Counted from the first letter of the stretch, positions 1 to 9,205 are shown. The stretch is DNA of 30,656 nucleotides from SIG607 sp045655165 (GCA_045655165.1 JAZOOT010000019.1:1-30656), one strand, 5' to 3'. Notes: generated by a model from the letters alone, not told the origin. Made by a program: numbers and translations.

Positions 1-207
1 CCGAATAACTCTTACGAAAACTTTTTTGTGTCCACCGGCAAAATAGGCAAATTTAAGGTTGTTTTAACCACTGACGACGGTGTTTTTGGCGGATATAACA
101 GCGTAGATAAAAATTATGTTTATACCGCAAAACGCGGTTATAAAACAACAAGCGGTTTTGGGTGCTATTTGCCTCAACGAAGCGCTACTGTATTTAAAAA
201 GGTATAA
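1..207 (+). CDS. Glycogen-branching-type enzyme, C-terminal end (partial)
   Basis: The window opens inside this gene. Frame 1 reads 68 residues to a TAA at 205-207. The visible part contains FKVVLTTDDGVFGGYNSVD and then a hydrophobic GCYLPQRSATVFKKV end. This pattern (LNTD..EFGG, then LP..S..V.K) is typical of the C-terminal all-beta domain of 1,4-alpha-glucan branching enzymes and related GH13 enzymes, which build alpha-1,6 branches in glycogen. The catalytic barrel is outside the window, so the exact GH13 subtype cannot be confirmed. A terminator follows directly. Confidence 0.72.
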   Translation, partial: PNNSYENFFVSTGKIGKFKVVLTTDDGVFGGYNSVDKNYVYTAKRGYKTTSGFGCYLPQRSATVFKKV

Positions 208-244
208 AAAAACACCCAAGTGTGCAGCACTTGCGTATTTTTTC
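206..244 (+). terminator. Intrinsic terminator after the branching-enzyme gene
   Basis: CAAGTG (217-222) pairs with CACTTG (228-233) around a 5-nt loop. The stem extends weakly into flanking A and T runs, and a run of six T follows. It overlaps the stop codon of the upstream gene and precedes the next promoter. Confidence 0.7.
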
Positions 245-273
245 TTGATTATAAAGGTAAATTGTGTTAAAAT
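245..273 (+). promoter_or_regulatory. Sigma-A promoter for the MFS-to-MGL-like operon
   Basis: TTGATT (245-250), a 17-nt spacer and TAAAAT (268-273) lie just after the terminator and about 30 nt before the MFS start codon. This is the only clear promoter seen upstream of the eight-gene run. Confidence 0.75.
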
Positions 274-304
274 AAATATATATATTTTAATAGGGAGAAT
301 TGAA

Positions 305-1639
305 ATGAAACTAAACACCAAAAGAACGGTTTTAATTGGTTTTGCCTTTTTATCTATTTGCGCTTTTTGGCAAATGTACGACGGGCTTGTTCCCAAAATT
401 TTAAAAGAAACTTTTGATTTGCCTGAATCGGTTTCGGGTTATATTATGGCGGCCGATAACATTTTGGCTCTTTTGTTGTTGCCACTTTTTGGCGGTATTT
501 CCGATAAATGCAAAAGCAAATTGGGCAGACGCCGTCCATTCATTCTTTTTGGCACTCTATTAGCAGTTGCCTTAATGGTTGGTTTGCCTATAATTGACAA
601 CCGTTATTTTGTATCCCCCTCGCCTAATTTAATGGTAACCTTTATTTTGCTTTTGGGTCTTATTCTTGTTGCAATGGGCACCTACCGCAGCCCTGCAGTT
701 GCCTTAATGCCCGATGTTACACCAAAACCGCTTCGCAGTAAAGGAAACGCTATTATAAACCTTATGGGTGCAGTTGGCGGTATTCTTTATTTAATTTTAA
801 CCAGTATTTTATATCCTGCCAAAAAAACCGCAGGACTCACTCATATAAATTATTTGCCGCTGTTCTTAATTGTTGGCGGTGTAATGCTTTTTGCGCTTTT
901 TATTATAATGTTCTTTGTAAACGAACCAAAATTGGTTGCAGAACAAAAGGAATATGAAAACGCCCACCCCGAAGAAAACCTAACCGAAATAACCGAAAGC
1001 GGCAACGAAGTTATGCCAAAGGCGGTTAAAAAAAGTTTGGTGTTTATGCTTTTTTCAATTGCCTTTTGGTTTATTGGTTATAACGGCATAACAACTTGGT
1101 TTACAACATATGCCAAAGAAGTTTGGAATATGGATATTGGCGCGGCTTCAACCTGTTTAACCGTTGCAACCGCAGGCGCTATTGTAAGCTATATTCCCAT
1201 TGGCACACTTGCCAGTAAAATTGGCAGAAAAAACACAATAAAAGCGGGCGTTATTTTGCTTACTGCTTGTTTTATGGCTGGTTTTGTTTACACAATGTTC
1301 TTTAACACATTCAGCAAATTATTGCTTATTGTTTTTGCGTTGGTTGGTCTTGCTTGGGCGGCAATAAATGTAAACAGTTTGCCAATGGTTGTTGAAATGT
1401 GCGCAGGTAAAGACGTTGGCAAATTTACAGGCCTTTATTATACCTTTAGTATGTCGGCGCAAATTGCAACCCCAATTATTGCAGGTTATTTGCTTGAAAA
1501 CGTAAGTTACAAAATTTTGTTCCTTTACGCCGCCGTATTTGTATTTATTTCGTTTATAACAATGTGCTTTGTTAAACACGGAGATATTAAACCGCTTGCT
1601 AAAAAAAGTGTTTTAGAAAACTTTGATGTGGAGGACTAA
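305..1639 (+). CDS. MFS transporter, GPH/SLC45-like sugar carrier
   Basis: A 444-aa polytopic membrane protein with about 12 hydrophobic segments. The loop between segments 2 and 3 (residues about 63-79) holds GGISDKCKSKLGRRRPF, the MFS D-(x)-GRRRP signature as seen in SLC45/GPH sugar transporters. A second such loop, TLASKIGRKN, lies at the start of the C-terminal half. The start is ATG 305, preceded by an AGGGAG ribosome site at 291-296. The same frame stays open upstream to 116, but that would overlap the previous gene, the terminator and the promoter. It is the first gene of the operon. Glycoside uptake or export would fit the branching-enzyme neighbour, but the substrate is inferred only. 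Confidence 0.85.
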   Translation: MKLNTKRTVLIGFAFLSICAFWQMYDGLVPKILKETFDLPESVSGYIMAADNILALLLLPLFGGISDKCKSKLGRRRPFILFGTLLAVALMVGLPIIDNRYFVSPSPNLMVTFILLLGLILVAMGTYRSPAVALMPDVTPKPLRSKGNAIINLMGAVGGILYLILTSILYPAKKTAGLTHINYLPLFLIVGGVMLFALFIIMFFVNEPKLVAEQKEYENAHPEENLTEITESGNEVMPKAVKKSLVFMLFSIAFWFIGYNGITTWFTTYAKEVWNMDIGAASTCLTVATAGAIVSYIPIGTLASKIGRKNTIKAGVILLTACFMAGFVYTMFFNTFSKLLLIVFALVGLAWAAINVNSLPMVVEMCAGKDVGKFTGLYYTFSMSAQIATPIIAGYLLENVSYKILFLYAAVFVFISFITMCFVKHGDIKPLAKKSVLENFDVED

Positions 1640-1641
1640 TA

Positions 1642-2439
1642 ATGCTAATTGCTTTTTGTGTGTTAGCAATTTTGGTTGCGTTATTCCTTTTTTGCAGTAT
1701 GCCGTCAACCAAACGGCATAAAGATTTAGATTTTATAAAAGGTAAATATATTGCCCACCGCGGTTTGCATAATTTAAAAAAGGGAATACCCGAAAATTCA
1801 ATTCCCGCTTTTAAACGCGCAACGGAATTCGGCTTGGCAATTGAAAACGATATTCATTTAACCAAAGACGGCGAAGTGGTTGTTTTTCACGATGATAATT
1901 TAAAACGTGCTTGCGGTGTAGACAAAAAGGTGGCGGAATTAACCCTTAGTGAACTAAAGGAATATACCCTTTTTGAAACAAGCGAAAAAATACCCACTTT
2001 AAAAGAGTGTTTAGAGGTAGTACGCGGAAAAACACCGCTTCTTATTGAATTTAAAGGCGATGGCGGAAACCACCAAAAACTGGTTATTGCCGCAAACGAA
2101 ATTTTAAAGGAATATAAAGGGCCGTATCTTATTCAGTCTTTTTATCCGCAGATTTTATACTACTATAGAAAACACAACAAAAATGTGTGCCGTGGCTTTT
2201 TGGCAACTGCCTTTAAGAACGAAGCACTTTATAAACGGCTTTCGGGCGCACTTTTATATAACTTTATCGGGAGGCCGCATTTTGTGTCTTACGAGCATAA
2301 GTTTAATAATTATTTCTTTTTAAAACTAAATAAGGTTTTGGGTGCGTTCACAATTGCTTGGACATTCCACAGTAAAACCGAAGTTTTAAGGGTAAAAAAA
2401 GAATTTAAGGCATATATATTTGAGGATTTTATACCATAG
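1642..2439 (+). CDS. Membrane-anchored glycerophosphodiester phosphodiesterase family protein
   Basis: A 265-aa GDPD-family TIM barrel with an N-terminal membrane anchor (residues 2-20). Family motifs are in order: HRG at 39-41, ENS at 51-53, E68 and D70 in IENDIHLTKDG, the catalytic H83 in VFHDD, and E136 in LLIEFKG. Family members hydrolyse glycerophosphodiesters or lysophospholipid headgroups to glycerol-3-phosphate plus alcohol. A TGGAGG ribosome site lies in the last codons of the MFS gene, two bases beyond whose stop this gene starts, so they are translationally coupled. The N-terminal segment could be an uncleaved anchor, placing the barrel outside the membrane. The true substrate is unknown. 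Confidence 0.88.
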   Translation: MLIAFCVLAILVALFLFCSMPSTKRHKDLDFIKGKYIAHRGLHNLKKGIPENSIPAFKRATEFGLAIENDIHLTKDGEVVVFHDDNLKRACGVDKKVAELTLSELKEYTLFETSEKIPTLKECLEVVRGKTPLLIEFKGDGGNHQKLVIAANEILKEYKGPYLIQSFYPQILYYYRKHNKNVCRGFLATAFKNEALYKRLSGALLYNFIGRPHFVSYEHKFNNYFFLKLNKVLGAFTIAWTFHSKTEVLRVKKEFKAYIFEDFIP

Positions 2440-3824
2440 TGGAAAAGAACAGTTTTTTAAGTAATTTTATAGGAGATAAAGCATTTTATAAAAAGGTTAT
2501 AACCTTAACCTTACCCATAATGATACAAAACGGCATAACCAACTTTGTTAATATGCTTGATAATGTTATGGTGGGCAGGGTAGGCACACTGCAAATGACA
2601 GGCGTTGCCATAACCAACCAATTAATATTTGTTTTTAATTTGCTAATTTTCGGCGCAATTTCGGGCGCGGGTATTTTTGGGGCACAGTTTTACGGCAAGG
2701 GCGATAAAAAAGGAATACAAGATACCTTCCGTTTTAAAATTATTTGCGGTACGGCACTTACCATTCTTGGTATAGCAGTTTTTCTTTTGTTTGGTTCACC
2801 GCTTATTTCCCTTTATTTAAAGGGTGACGGAAGTGCAAGTGATGCCAAAGCATCACTTTTGTTTGGCAAAGAATATTTATATATAATGCTTATTGGATTA
2901 CTTCCCTACACAATAACTCAATGCTATTCAAGTACTTTAAGGGAAACCAACAAGGCAGTTTTGCCAATGACAGCAGGCGTTGTTGCGGTTTTGGTTAATT
3001 TGTGTTTGAACTGGGTTTTAATTTTTGGTAAACTTGGTGCTCCTGCACTTGGCACAAACGGTGCCGCAATAGCCACCGTAATTTCGCGTTTTGTTGAACT
3101 TATTGTGGTGGTTATTGGCTCGTACAGTGGCGAAAATTACTTTAAAGGCGCACTTAAAACCTTAAAAGTACCGCTTGATTTAGTAAAGAAAATTTCAGTA
3201 AAAGGTCTACCTTTAGTGATAAACGAAACAATGTGGGCGGCAGGTATGGCAATGCTTAACCAGTGCTATTCGGTGCGCGGCATTGCGGTTGTTGCGGCAA
3301 ACAACATAACCCAAACCTTTTTTAACGTTTTTTCGGTTGCCTTTATTTCGGTTGGCGCGGCAATAGGCATTATTTTGGGGCAAATTTTGGGTTCTAAAAA
3401 TAAAGACAGCGCAATGCTTAATGCTTCACGGCTTATAACATTTTCGGTTTTTACAAGCGTGATTGTTGGCGCGGTTTTCTTTGTTGGCGCCGATTACATA
3501 CCGCTTCTTTATAACACCAATAGCGATGTGCGTGAAACCGCGGCGGCGTTAATGAAAATATGCGCAGTTGCAATGCCGCTTGATGCCTTTGCCCACGCTT
3601 CGTATTTTACCTTGCGTTCGGGAGGCAGAATTATTGAAACGGTACTGTTTGACAGCGGTTTTGTTTGGGTTGTAAATGTAACAATTGCCTTTGTTTTAAG
3701 CCGTTTTACAAGTGCCAATATTCTTACAATCTTTGCAATTTGTCAATTTACGGGTATAATAAGATGTATAATAGGCACTGTACTTGTTAAAAAGGGAATT
3801 TGGATAAAAAATATAGTTGACTAA
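2439..3824 (+). CDS. MATE family efflux transporter
   Basis: A 461-aa protein of the MATE (multi-antimicrobial extrusion) family, which normally exports organic cations or metabolites using Na+ or H+ gradients. It has about 12 hydrophobic segments. The N-terminal TLPIMIQNGITNFVNMLDNVMVGRVG is typical of the family, and a repeated pattern (VVAANNITQTFFNVFSVAFISVGAA) opens the second half. The start is GTG 2439, whose G is also the last base of the previous TAG stop. A GAGGA site lies about 12 nt upstream. No ATG alternative occurs in the first stretch. Substrate unknown. Confidence 0.9.
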   Translation: MEKNSFLSNFIGDKAFYKKVITLTLPIMIQNGITNFVNMLDNVMVGRVGTLQMTGVAITNQLIFVFNLLIFGAISGAGIFGAQFYGKGDKKGIQDTFRFKIICGTALTILGIAVFLLFGSPLISLYLKGDGSASDAKASLLFGKEYLYIMLIGLLPYTITQCYSSTLRETNKAVLPMTAGVVAVLVNLCLNWVLIFGKLGAPALGTNGAAIATVISRFVELIVVVIGSYSGENYFKGALKTLKVPLDLVKKISVKGLPLVINETMWAAGMAMLNQCYSVRGIAVVAANNITQTFFNVFSVAFISVGAAIGIILGQILGSKNKDSAMLNASRLITFSVFTSVIVGAVFFVGADYIPLLYNTNSDVRETAAALMKICAVAMPLDAFAHASYFTLRSGGRIIETVLFDSGFVWVVNVTIAFVLSRFTSANILTIFAICQFTGIIRCIIGTVLVKKGIWIKNIVD

Positions 3825-3845
3825 TAAACTTTTCGGAGGTTTTTT

Positions 3846-5225
3846 ATGGATTGCAAACAGTTTTGGAATCATATTTCTTCTAAAAAAATTGCTATTTGCG
3901 GAATTGGTATAAGCAATACACCGCTTATATTAGATTTTGTTAAAAAAGGCGCAAGGGTAATTGCCTGCGACCGAAGAAACAAAGAGCAAATTGGCGAACT
4001 GTGTAAAACTTTGGAAGACGCGGGTGTTGAACTGCATTTAGGTGAAAGATACCTTGAAAATTTAGAGGTTGATATTATTTTCCGCACTCCCGGAATGAAT
4101 TTTAATTTAAACGAACTTGAACAGGCGCGCAAACGCGGAATTGCCGTTACAAGTGAAATGGAAGTGTTTTTTGATTTATGCCCTGCAACCATTTTTGCAG
4201 TAACAGGTTCTGACGGTAAAACTACCACAACCACTTTAATTGCAAAAATGCTTGAAAAAGAGGGTAAAACGGTTCATATTGGCGGTAATATTGGTAAGCC
4301 CCTGCTTCCGCAAATTGAAAATATTAAGCCCGAAGATTTTGTTGTGGCAGAACTTTCTTCTTTTCAGCTTATTTCAATGCGAAAAAGCCCCGATATTGCG
4401 GTTGTAACAAATGTTGCACCCAACCATCTTGATGTTCATAAAGATATGGACGAATATGTTGAAGCCAAAAAGAATGTTTTAATGCACCAAAATGCTTTTT
4501 CAAGAACAGTTTTAAACCGCGATAACGAAATTACTGCCGGTTTTGCAAAATATGTACGCGGTCAGTCGCTTGGGTTTAGCATGGAACGTCCTGTTAAAAA
4601 CGGTGCGTGGCTGGCAAATGACGGTACAATTCATATGTCCTACCGCGGTATTGATGTACCCATTATGCACCGAAACGATATAACCGTTATTGGCGACCAC
4701 AATGTTGCTAACTACTTAGCGGCAATTTCTGCTGTTTGGGGTTATGTTGGCAGTGATACAATTAAAGCCGTTGCAAAGGAATTTGCAGGTGTTGAACACA
4801 GAATTGAATTTGTGCGCGAAATAAACGGCGTAAAGTATTATAATGATTCTATTGCTTCAAGCCCCACCCGAACAATAGCAGGACTTAAGGCGTTTAAACA
4901 GCCGATAATTTTAATTGCGGGCGGATACGATAAGCATATTCCGTTTGAACCAATGGCAGAAGAGGTTATTAAAAAGGTTAAAACACTTTATTTAACAGGC
5001 CCATCTGCACCAATGATTGAAAAGGCAATAACAAACAACGTTTATTATAAGGGCAGTCCAGAAATAATTCATGTGGCTGATATTAAAGAAGCGGTTGTAG
5101 AAGCAAATAAAAAAGCAGTTTCGGGCGATGTGGTTACCCTAAGCCCAGCTTGCGCTTCGTTTGATGCTTTCCCAAACTTTGCAGCGCGCGGTGTTTATTT
5201 TAAGGAAGCGGTGAATAATCTTTAA
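3846..5225 (+). CDS. murD: UDP-N-acetylmuramoyl-L-alanine--D-glutamate ligase
   Basis: This 459-aa cytoplasmic Mur ligase adds D-glutamate to UDP-MurNAc-L-Ala in peptidoglycan precursor synthesis. The N-terminal Rossmann-like domain begins KKIAICGIGISN. The ATP-binding P-loop GSDGKTTTT is at residues 121-129, followed by ELSSFQL and NVAPNHLDVH, the usual Mur central-domain motifs. The C-terminal domain carries the conserved late segment TLSPACASFDAFPNFAARG. Length is normal for MurD. A CGGAGG ribosome site precedes the ATG. It is not in a dcw-type cell-wall cluster here but in a run with peptidase genes, whose first member overlaps its stop by one base. Confidence 0.95.
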   Translation: MDCKQFWNHISSKKIAICGIGISNTPLILDFVKKGARVIACDRRNKEQIGELCKTLEDAGVELHLGERYLENLEVDIIFRTPGMNFNLNELEQARKRGIAVTSEMEVFFDLCPATIFAVTGSDGKTTTTTLIAKMLEKEGKTVHIGGNIGKPLLPQIENIKPEDFVVAELSSFQLISMRKSPDIAVVTNVAPNHLDVHKDMDEYVEAKKNVLMHQNAFSRTVLNRDNEITAGFAKYVRGQSLGFSMERPVKNGAWLANDGTIHMSYRGIDVPIMHRNDITVIGDHNVANYLAAISAVWGYVGSDTIKAVAKEFAGVEHRIEFVREINGVKYYNDSIASSPTRTIAGLKAFKQPIILIAGGYDKHIPFEPMAEEVIKKVKTLYLTGPSAPMIEKAITNNVYYKGSPEIIHVADIKEAVVEANKKAVSGDVVTLSPACASFDAFPNFAARGVYFKEAVNNL

Positions 5226-6235
5226 TGGAATTAAAAGAAGTTGTTTTTAATTTAAGCAATGCCGCCGCGCTTGGCAGTGTAAATACTGCAAGTGTGTTGG
5301 CGCAAAAAATAATAGCAAAATACACCACCCCGAAAAAACTTTCGGGGCTTGGTTTTTATGCGTGTCTTTTGGGTGAAAGTAATTATACCGTAATGCTTGA
5401 AGCCCATATTGATGAAGTTGGTATGGTGGTAACAAATGTAAGCGACGACGGCTTTTTAACCGTTTCGGCTTGCGGTGGTATTGACGCAAGAAATTTACCT
5501 GCGTGTGAAGTAGTTATTCATTCAGAAAATGAAGTAAAAGGTGTTTTTACATCCGTTCCGCCCCACCTTACAAAAGGTGATAAACAGTATAGTGATATTT
5601 CGCAAATTAAAATTGATACAGGTCTTGGCGAAAAAACCAAAGATATTGTTAAACCTGGCGATTTTGTTACCTTTAACACAAAAGCAGAAAGTCTGCTTGG
5701 CACTAAGTTCGTGGGTAAATCGCTTGACGACCGTATAGGTTGTGCGGTATTACTTGAACTTGCAAAACGATTAAGCGGTAAAAAACTGCCTGTAAATGTC
5801 CTTTTTGTGTTTAACGATGCCGAAGAACTGGGCTTAAGGGGTGCTAAAACCTCTGCTTTTAAACTTGAATTTAACGAAGCGGTTTGTATTGATGCTACCT
5901 TTGGCAACGCACCTAATATAAGTGCTGATAAAACCTTTAAATTGGGTGACGGCGTTTTAATTGGGGTATCACCGTTTTTAAATAAATACGCCACCAAAAA
6001 ACTGCAAAAAGTTGCTAATGAAAACGGTGTTAAATACGGGATTGAAGTTATGTCGTCGGCAACAGGAACAAATGCCGACGTAATTTCGGTTAATAAAGAG
6101 GGCGTACCAACCGCACTTTTGTCGGTTCCTGTAAGAAATATGCACACTGCATGTGAAGTTGCCGATTTAGTTGATGTGGACCAAGCAGTATCTTTACTTG
6201 AAAATTATATTTTGGCAGGGGGAATAAATAAATGA
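5225..6235 (+). CDS. M42 family metallopeptidase, first copy
   Basis: A 336-aa M42 (glutamyl aminopeptidase/TET-like) protein. These are cytosolic dimetal aminopeptidases that trim peptides, often in dodecamers. Likely metal and catalytic residues: H61 in EAHIDEVG, the Asp pair in LDDR at 168-169, catalytic E200/E201 in NDAEELGLRG, D223 in CIDATF, and H307 in NMHTACE. All five positions are present, so it is probably active. Several surrounding residues differ from the common DAHMDEVG and QEEVGLRG forms that the second copy has. The start ATG overlaps the murD stop (TAATG). Confidence 0.9.
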   Translation: MELKEVVFNLSNAAALGSVNTASVLAQKIIAKYTTPKKLSGLGFYACLLGESNYTVMLEAHIDEVGMVVTNVSDDGFLTVSACGGIDARNLPACEVVIHSENEVKGVFTSVPPHLTKGDKQYSDISQIKIDTGLGEKTKDIVKPGDFVTFNTKAESLLGTKFVGKSLDDRIGCAVLLELAKRLSGKKLPVNVLFVFNDAEELGLRGAKTSAFKLEFNEAVCIDATFGNAPNISADKTFKLGDGVLIGVSPFLNKYATKKLQKVANENGVKYGIEVMSSATGTNADVISVNKEGVPTALLSVPVRNMHTACEVADLVDVDQAVSLLENYILAGGINK

Positions 6236-7242
6236 AAGAATTGCTTTTAAACCTTTGCCAATTAAACGGTCCGTCTTCCGAAGAAAACAGCGTAAGGGAA
6301 TTTATAATATCTGAAATTAAAGACCATTGTGAATATAGAACCGATGCTTTAGGCAATATTATTGCTTACAAAAATGGTAAAAATAAGGCAAAAGCAAAGT
6401 TAATGCTTGATGCTCATATGGACGAAGTGGGTTTAATTATAACAAGTGTTACGCAAGACGGTTTTTTAAAGTTTAGCGATGTTGGTTCTATTCCCGTTGG
6501 CTGTCTTTTGGGTTCAAAGGTGAAACTTGGCAAAGTAACGGGCGTTATTGGTTGTAAACCCGCACACTTTTGCAAGGGCGAAGAAGAAAAGAAACTGCCC
6601 GAAATAGATTCGCTTTATATTGATATTGGCGCCGACAGTAAAGAAGATGCGTTAAACGCCGTAAGCATTGGCGATATGGGTGTTATTGAAAGTGAATTTA
6701 CTTGGCTTAGTGATAACTGCTTTAAAGCCAAAGCAATAGACAACCGCGCGGGTGTTGCGGTGTTAATTTCACTTTTAAAAGAAGACAGCGAATACGATTT
6801 TTATGCAACCTTTACTGTGCAAGAAGAGGTTGGCTTAAGGGGTGCAAAAACTGCAACCTATGCGGTGGACCCACAGTTTGCCGTTTGTCTTGAATGCACC
6901 ACCGCAGCCGATTTATGCGGTGTTGCCGAAGAAGACACGGTTTGCAAATTGGGCGGAGGCCCTGCTGTTTCCTTTATGGATAAAGCAACACTTTATGATA
7001 AAGAACTGTATAACAGTGCATTAAACTGCGGTGTTTTAGCACAAAGCAAAAATGCCGCCATGGGCGGTAATAACAGCGGTGCAATTCACCTAACGCGAGA
7101 GGGTGTAAAAACTGTAGTTATGTCGCTTCCTTGCCGATATATTCATTCGCAGTCGGGCGTTGCAAATTATAACGATTTAGAAAATTTAAAACTTTTGGCA
7201 GGCAAAATGAAAGACAGAATTTGCGGCGGGGAATTTTTATAA
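6232..7242 (+). CDS. M42 family metallopeptidase, second copy
   Basis: A 336-aa M42 peptidase of the same length as its upstream paralogue, with more canonical motifs: DAHMDEVG (H62), KAIDNRAG (D170), TVQEEVGLRG (E198/E199), ECTTAAD (E221) and RYIHS (H305). The two are clearly diverged. M42 proteins can co-assemble, so mixed complexes or two substrate classes are possible (inference). It starts with a 4-nt ATGA overlap on the first copy, so the pair is translationally coupled. The residues after the final metal His read SQSG, where many relatives have an acidic residue. Confidence 0.92.
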   Translation: MKELLLNLCQLNGPSSEENSVREFIISEIKDHCEYRTDALGNIIAYKNGKNKAKAKLMLDAHMDEVGLIITSVTQDGFLKFSDVGSIPVGCLLGSKVKLGKVTGVIGCKPAHFCKGEEEKKLPEIDSLYIDIGADSKEDALNAVSIGDMGVIESEFTWLSDNCFKAKAIDNRAGVAVLISLLKEDSEYDFYATFTVQEEVGLRGAKTATYAVDPQFAVCLECTTAADLCGVAEEDTVCKLGGGPAVSFMDKATLYDKELYNSALNCGVLAQSKNAAMGGNNSGAIHLTREGVKTVVMSLPCRYIHSQSGVANYNDLENLKLLAGKMKDRICGGEFL

Positions 7243-7931
7243 TGATAGAAAAATTAAAGGTGTTCCCAAAAGATATACCGTTTGACGCTGCCGCAATAAA
7301 AATTTACTGTAATTTTACGGCTTACCGTAACTACGAAAATTTATGCCTTTTTTACGAACAAAAGAATGAAAAAGGCGAAACCACCGCGCTAATTTCTTTT
7401 GGCGGTGAAACCGCAGTTTTGTATTTTAACGGTGGCGACAGAGAAGAAATTAAAGAATTTCTTTCGTTTTTTGGTGCAAAGGAAATTTTTACAAGCACCG
7501 ATTTTGGCTTTTTAAAAAAGCAAGAATGTTATTTGCTTCATAAAGAAACCCAAATAACAGGTAAACCTGCTGTTTTAAACCAAAACACACCGCGCCAAAT
7601 TTTAAAAATTTTAAAAAGCGGTTTGGATATTTATGACGATAACGAATTTATATCTGATTTATCACACAGGTTGTATAACGGACAAGCAGGTTGTGTTGTA
7701 CACGACTGTTCGGCAGGGGTAATTTATTTAACCAATAAATTTTCCTTTGTTAGTGCGCTTGCGGTGTTGCCCGATTTTCGTTTAAAGGGCAGGGGAACAA
7801 ACGCTTTAAACGAACTTATAAAGCAAAGCAAGACAAAAGATGTTTTTGTTTGCTGTGAAGAAAAAAATTTACCATTTTATAAAAAGAGTGGCTTTTTACC
7901 TATTAGTAAAAGTGCCGTTTGGGAGAGATAA
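7242..7931 (+). CDS. GNAT-like N-acetyltransferase
   Basis: A 229-aa protein. The C-terminal third looks like a GNAT acetyl-CoA fold: a strand ending ALAVLPDFRLKGRGTNALNEL (the R/Q-x-x-G-x-G/A motif, here RLKGRG), then VFVCCEEKNLPFYKKSGF, the usual GNAT motif-B ending. The N-terminal ~130 residues are not recognised. ATG 7242 overlaps the upstream TAA (TAATG) and has a GGGGAA site behind it. An in-frame start at 7221 is also possible but lies deeper in the upstream gene. The acceptor substrate is unknown; the peptidase neighbours suggest peptides or amino acids, by context only. Confidence 0.8.
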   Translation: MIEKLKVFPKDIPFDAAAIKIYCNFTAYRNYENLCLFYEQKNEKGETTALISFGGETAVLYFNGGDREEIKEFLSFFGAKEIFTSTDFGFLKKQECYLLHKETQITGKPAVLNQNTPRQILKILKSGLDIYDDNEFISDLSHRLYNGQAGCVVHDCSAGVIYLTNKFSFVSALAVLPDFRLKGRGTNALNELIKQSKTKDVFVCCEEKNLPFYKKSGFLPISKSAVWER

Positions 7932-7933
7932 TA

Positions 7934-9205
7934 ATGAATTCATTTTTTAGTATTAATGAAAAACTTGAAGAATTAAGCGAAAGTGTTCTAAATGATGCCA
8001 AAGATATTTTTGACCAAATAGATGAAACCACAAAATATAATCAGCAAAAGGTACTTTCTGCTTTTATTAAAAACAAGGTTAGCGAATGTCACCTTGGCAT
8101 TTCAACTGGCTATGGCTATAACGATATTGGCCGTGAAACACTTGAAAAAGTGTGGGCAGATTGTATGGGTGCTGAAGATTCAATAATTCGCCACAACTTT
8201 GTTTCGGGCACCCACGCTTTAACGGTTGCGCTGTTTGGTGTTTTAAGGCCTAGTGACAAAATGCTGTGTGTAACGGGCAGACCGTACGATACCTTAATTG
8301 ATGTTTTGGGAATTGACGGTTTTGTTTCGGGTTCGCTTAAAGATTTTGGTGTAATATACCACCAGGTTGATTTATTAAACGGTGAAGACGTTGATATTAA
8401 CACCGCCGTAGAAAAACTAAAAAACGATACCTATAAAATGGTTTATATTCAGCGTTCGCGCGGATACAGTTTAAGACACAGTTTGCAAATTGAAGAAATT
8501 GAACAAATTTGCAAGGCAGTTAAAGAGGTTAGCCCCAACACAATAATTATGGTGGATAACTGTTACGGTGAATTTGTGCAAGAAAAAGAGCCAACCCAAG
8601 TTGGCGCCGATTTAATGGCGGGTTCACTTATTAAAAACCCCGGTGGCGGTATTGCCCAAACAGGCGGTTACATAGCAGGCAGAGCCGATTTGGTTGAAAT
8701 GTGTGCTTTCCGTTTAACTGCGCCCGGTGTTGGCAAAGAGGTTGGTGCAACACTTGGGCATAACCGCGAACTTTTTATGGGCGTGTTTAATTCGCCCCAC
8801 GTGGTTGGCGAAGCACTTAAAACCGCCGTTTACACCGCATTTTTATTTAATAAACTTGGTTACAAGGTTACACCTGCACCGCGTGAAAAAAGAGCAGATA
8901 TTATACAAGCGGTGGTGCTAAATAACCCCGAATCTTTAATTGCATTTTGCGAAGGTATGCAAAGCGGTGCGCCTGTTGATTCGTTTGTTAAACCTGAACC
9001 GTGGGATATGCCCGGTTATAACGATAAAGTTATAATGGCGGCAGGCGCCTTTACTTTGGGCGCATCTATTGAACTTTCGGCCGATGCGCCTTTAAGGGAA
9101 CCTTATGCGGCGTGGATGCAAGGCGGACTTAATTTCCACAGCGCAAGTACAGGGGTGCTTTTGGCGGCAAACAGTATGTTAAAAAAAGGGCTATTGAATT
9201 TTTAA
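7934..9205 (+). CDS. Methionine gamma-lyase family PLP protein (aluminium-resistance/YnbB type)
   Basis: A 423-aa fold-type-I PLP enzyme of the family historically named after aluminium resistance and methionine gamma-lyase. Visible features: a cofactor loop with NFVSGTHALTVAL (88-100), TGRPYDTL (114-121), IIMVDNCYGEF with D208, and the probable PLP lysine K234 in SLIKNPGGGIAQTGGY. The length fits the family. The start is ATG 7934 with GGGAGAG upstream. An in-frame ATG at 7919 would overlap the previous gene and has a poorer ribosome site. It is the last gene of the operon. The reaction in this family is poorly established, probably C-S or related elimination chemistry. Confidence 0.88.
   Translation: MNSFFSINEKLEELSESVLNDAKDIFDQIDETTKYNQQKVLSAFIKNKVSECHLGISTGYGYNDIGRETLEKVWADCMGAEDSIIRHNFVSGTHALTVALFGVLRPSDKMLCVTGRPYDTLIDVLGIDGFVSGSLKDFGVIYHQVDLLNGEDVDINTAVEKLKNDTYKMVYIQRSRGYSLRHSLQIEEIEQICKAVKEVSPNTIIMVDNCYGEFVQEKEPTQVGADLMAGSLIKNPGGGIAQTGGYIAGRADLVEMCAFRLTAPGVGKEVGATLGHNRELFMGVFNSPHVVGEALKTAVYTAFLFNKLGYKVTPAPREKRADIIQAVVLNNPESLIAFCEGMQSGAPVDSFVKPEPWDMPGYNDKVIMAAGAFTLGASIELSADAPLREPYAAWMQGGLNFHSASTGVLLAANSMLKKGLLNF

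Noticed and set aside
116..304. N-terminal extension of the MFS transporter frame to an ATG at 116
   Set aside because: It would overlap the upstream gene, its terminator and a good promoter. ATG 305 has a proper ribosome site and begins the recognisable transporter.
5518..6147. 209-codon open frame antisense to the first M42 gene
   Set aside because: It lies wholly opposite a clearly coding M42 gene, has low-complexity Ser/Leu-rich composition and resembles no family.
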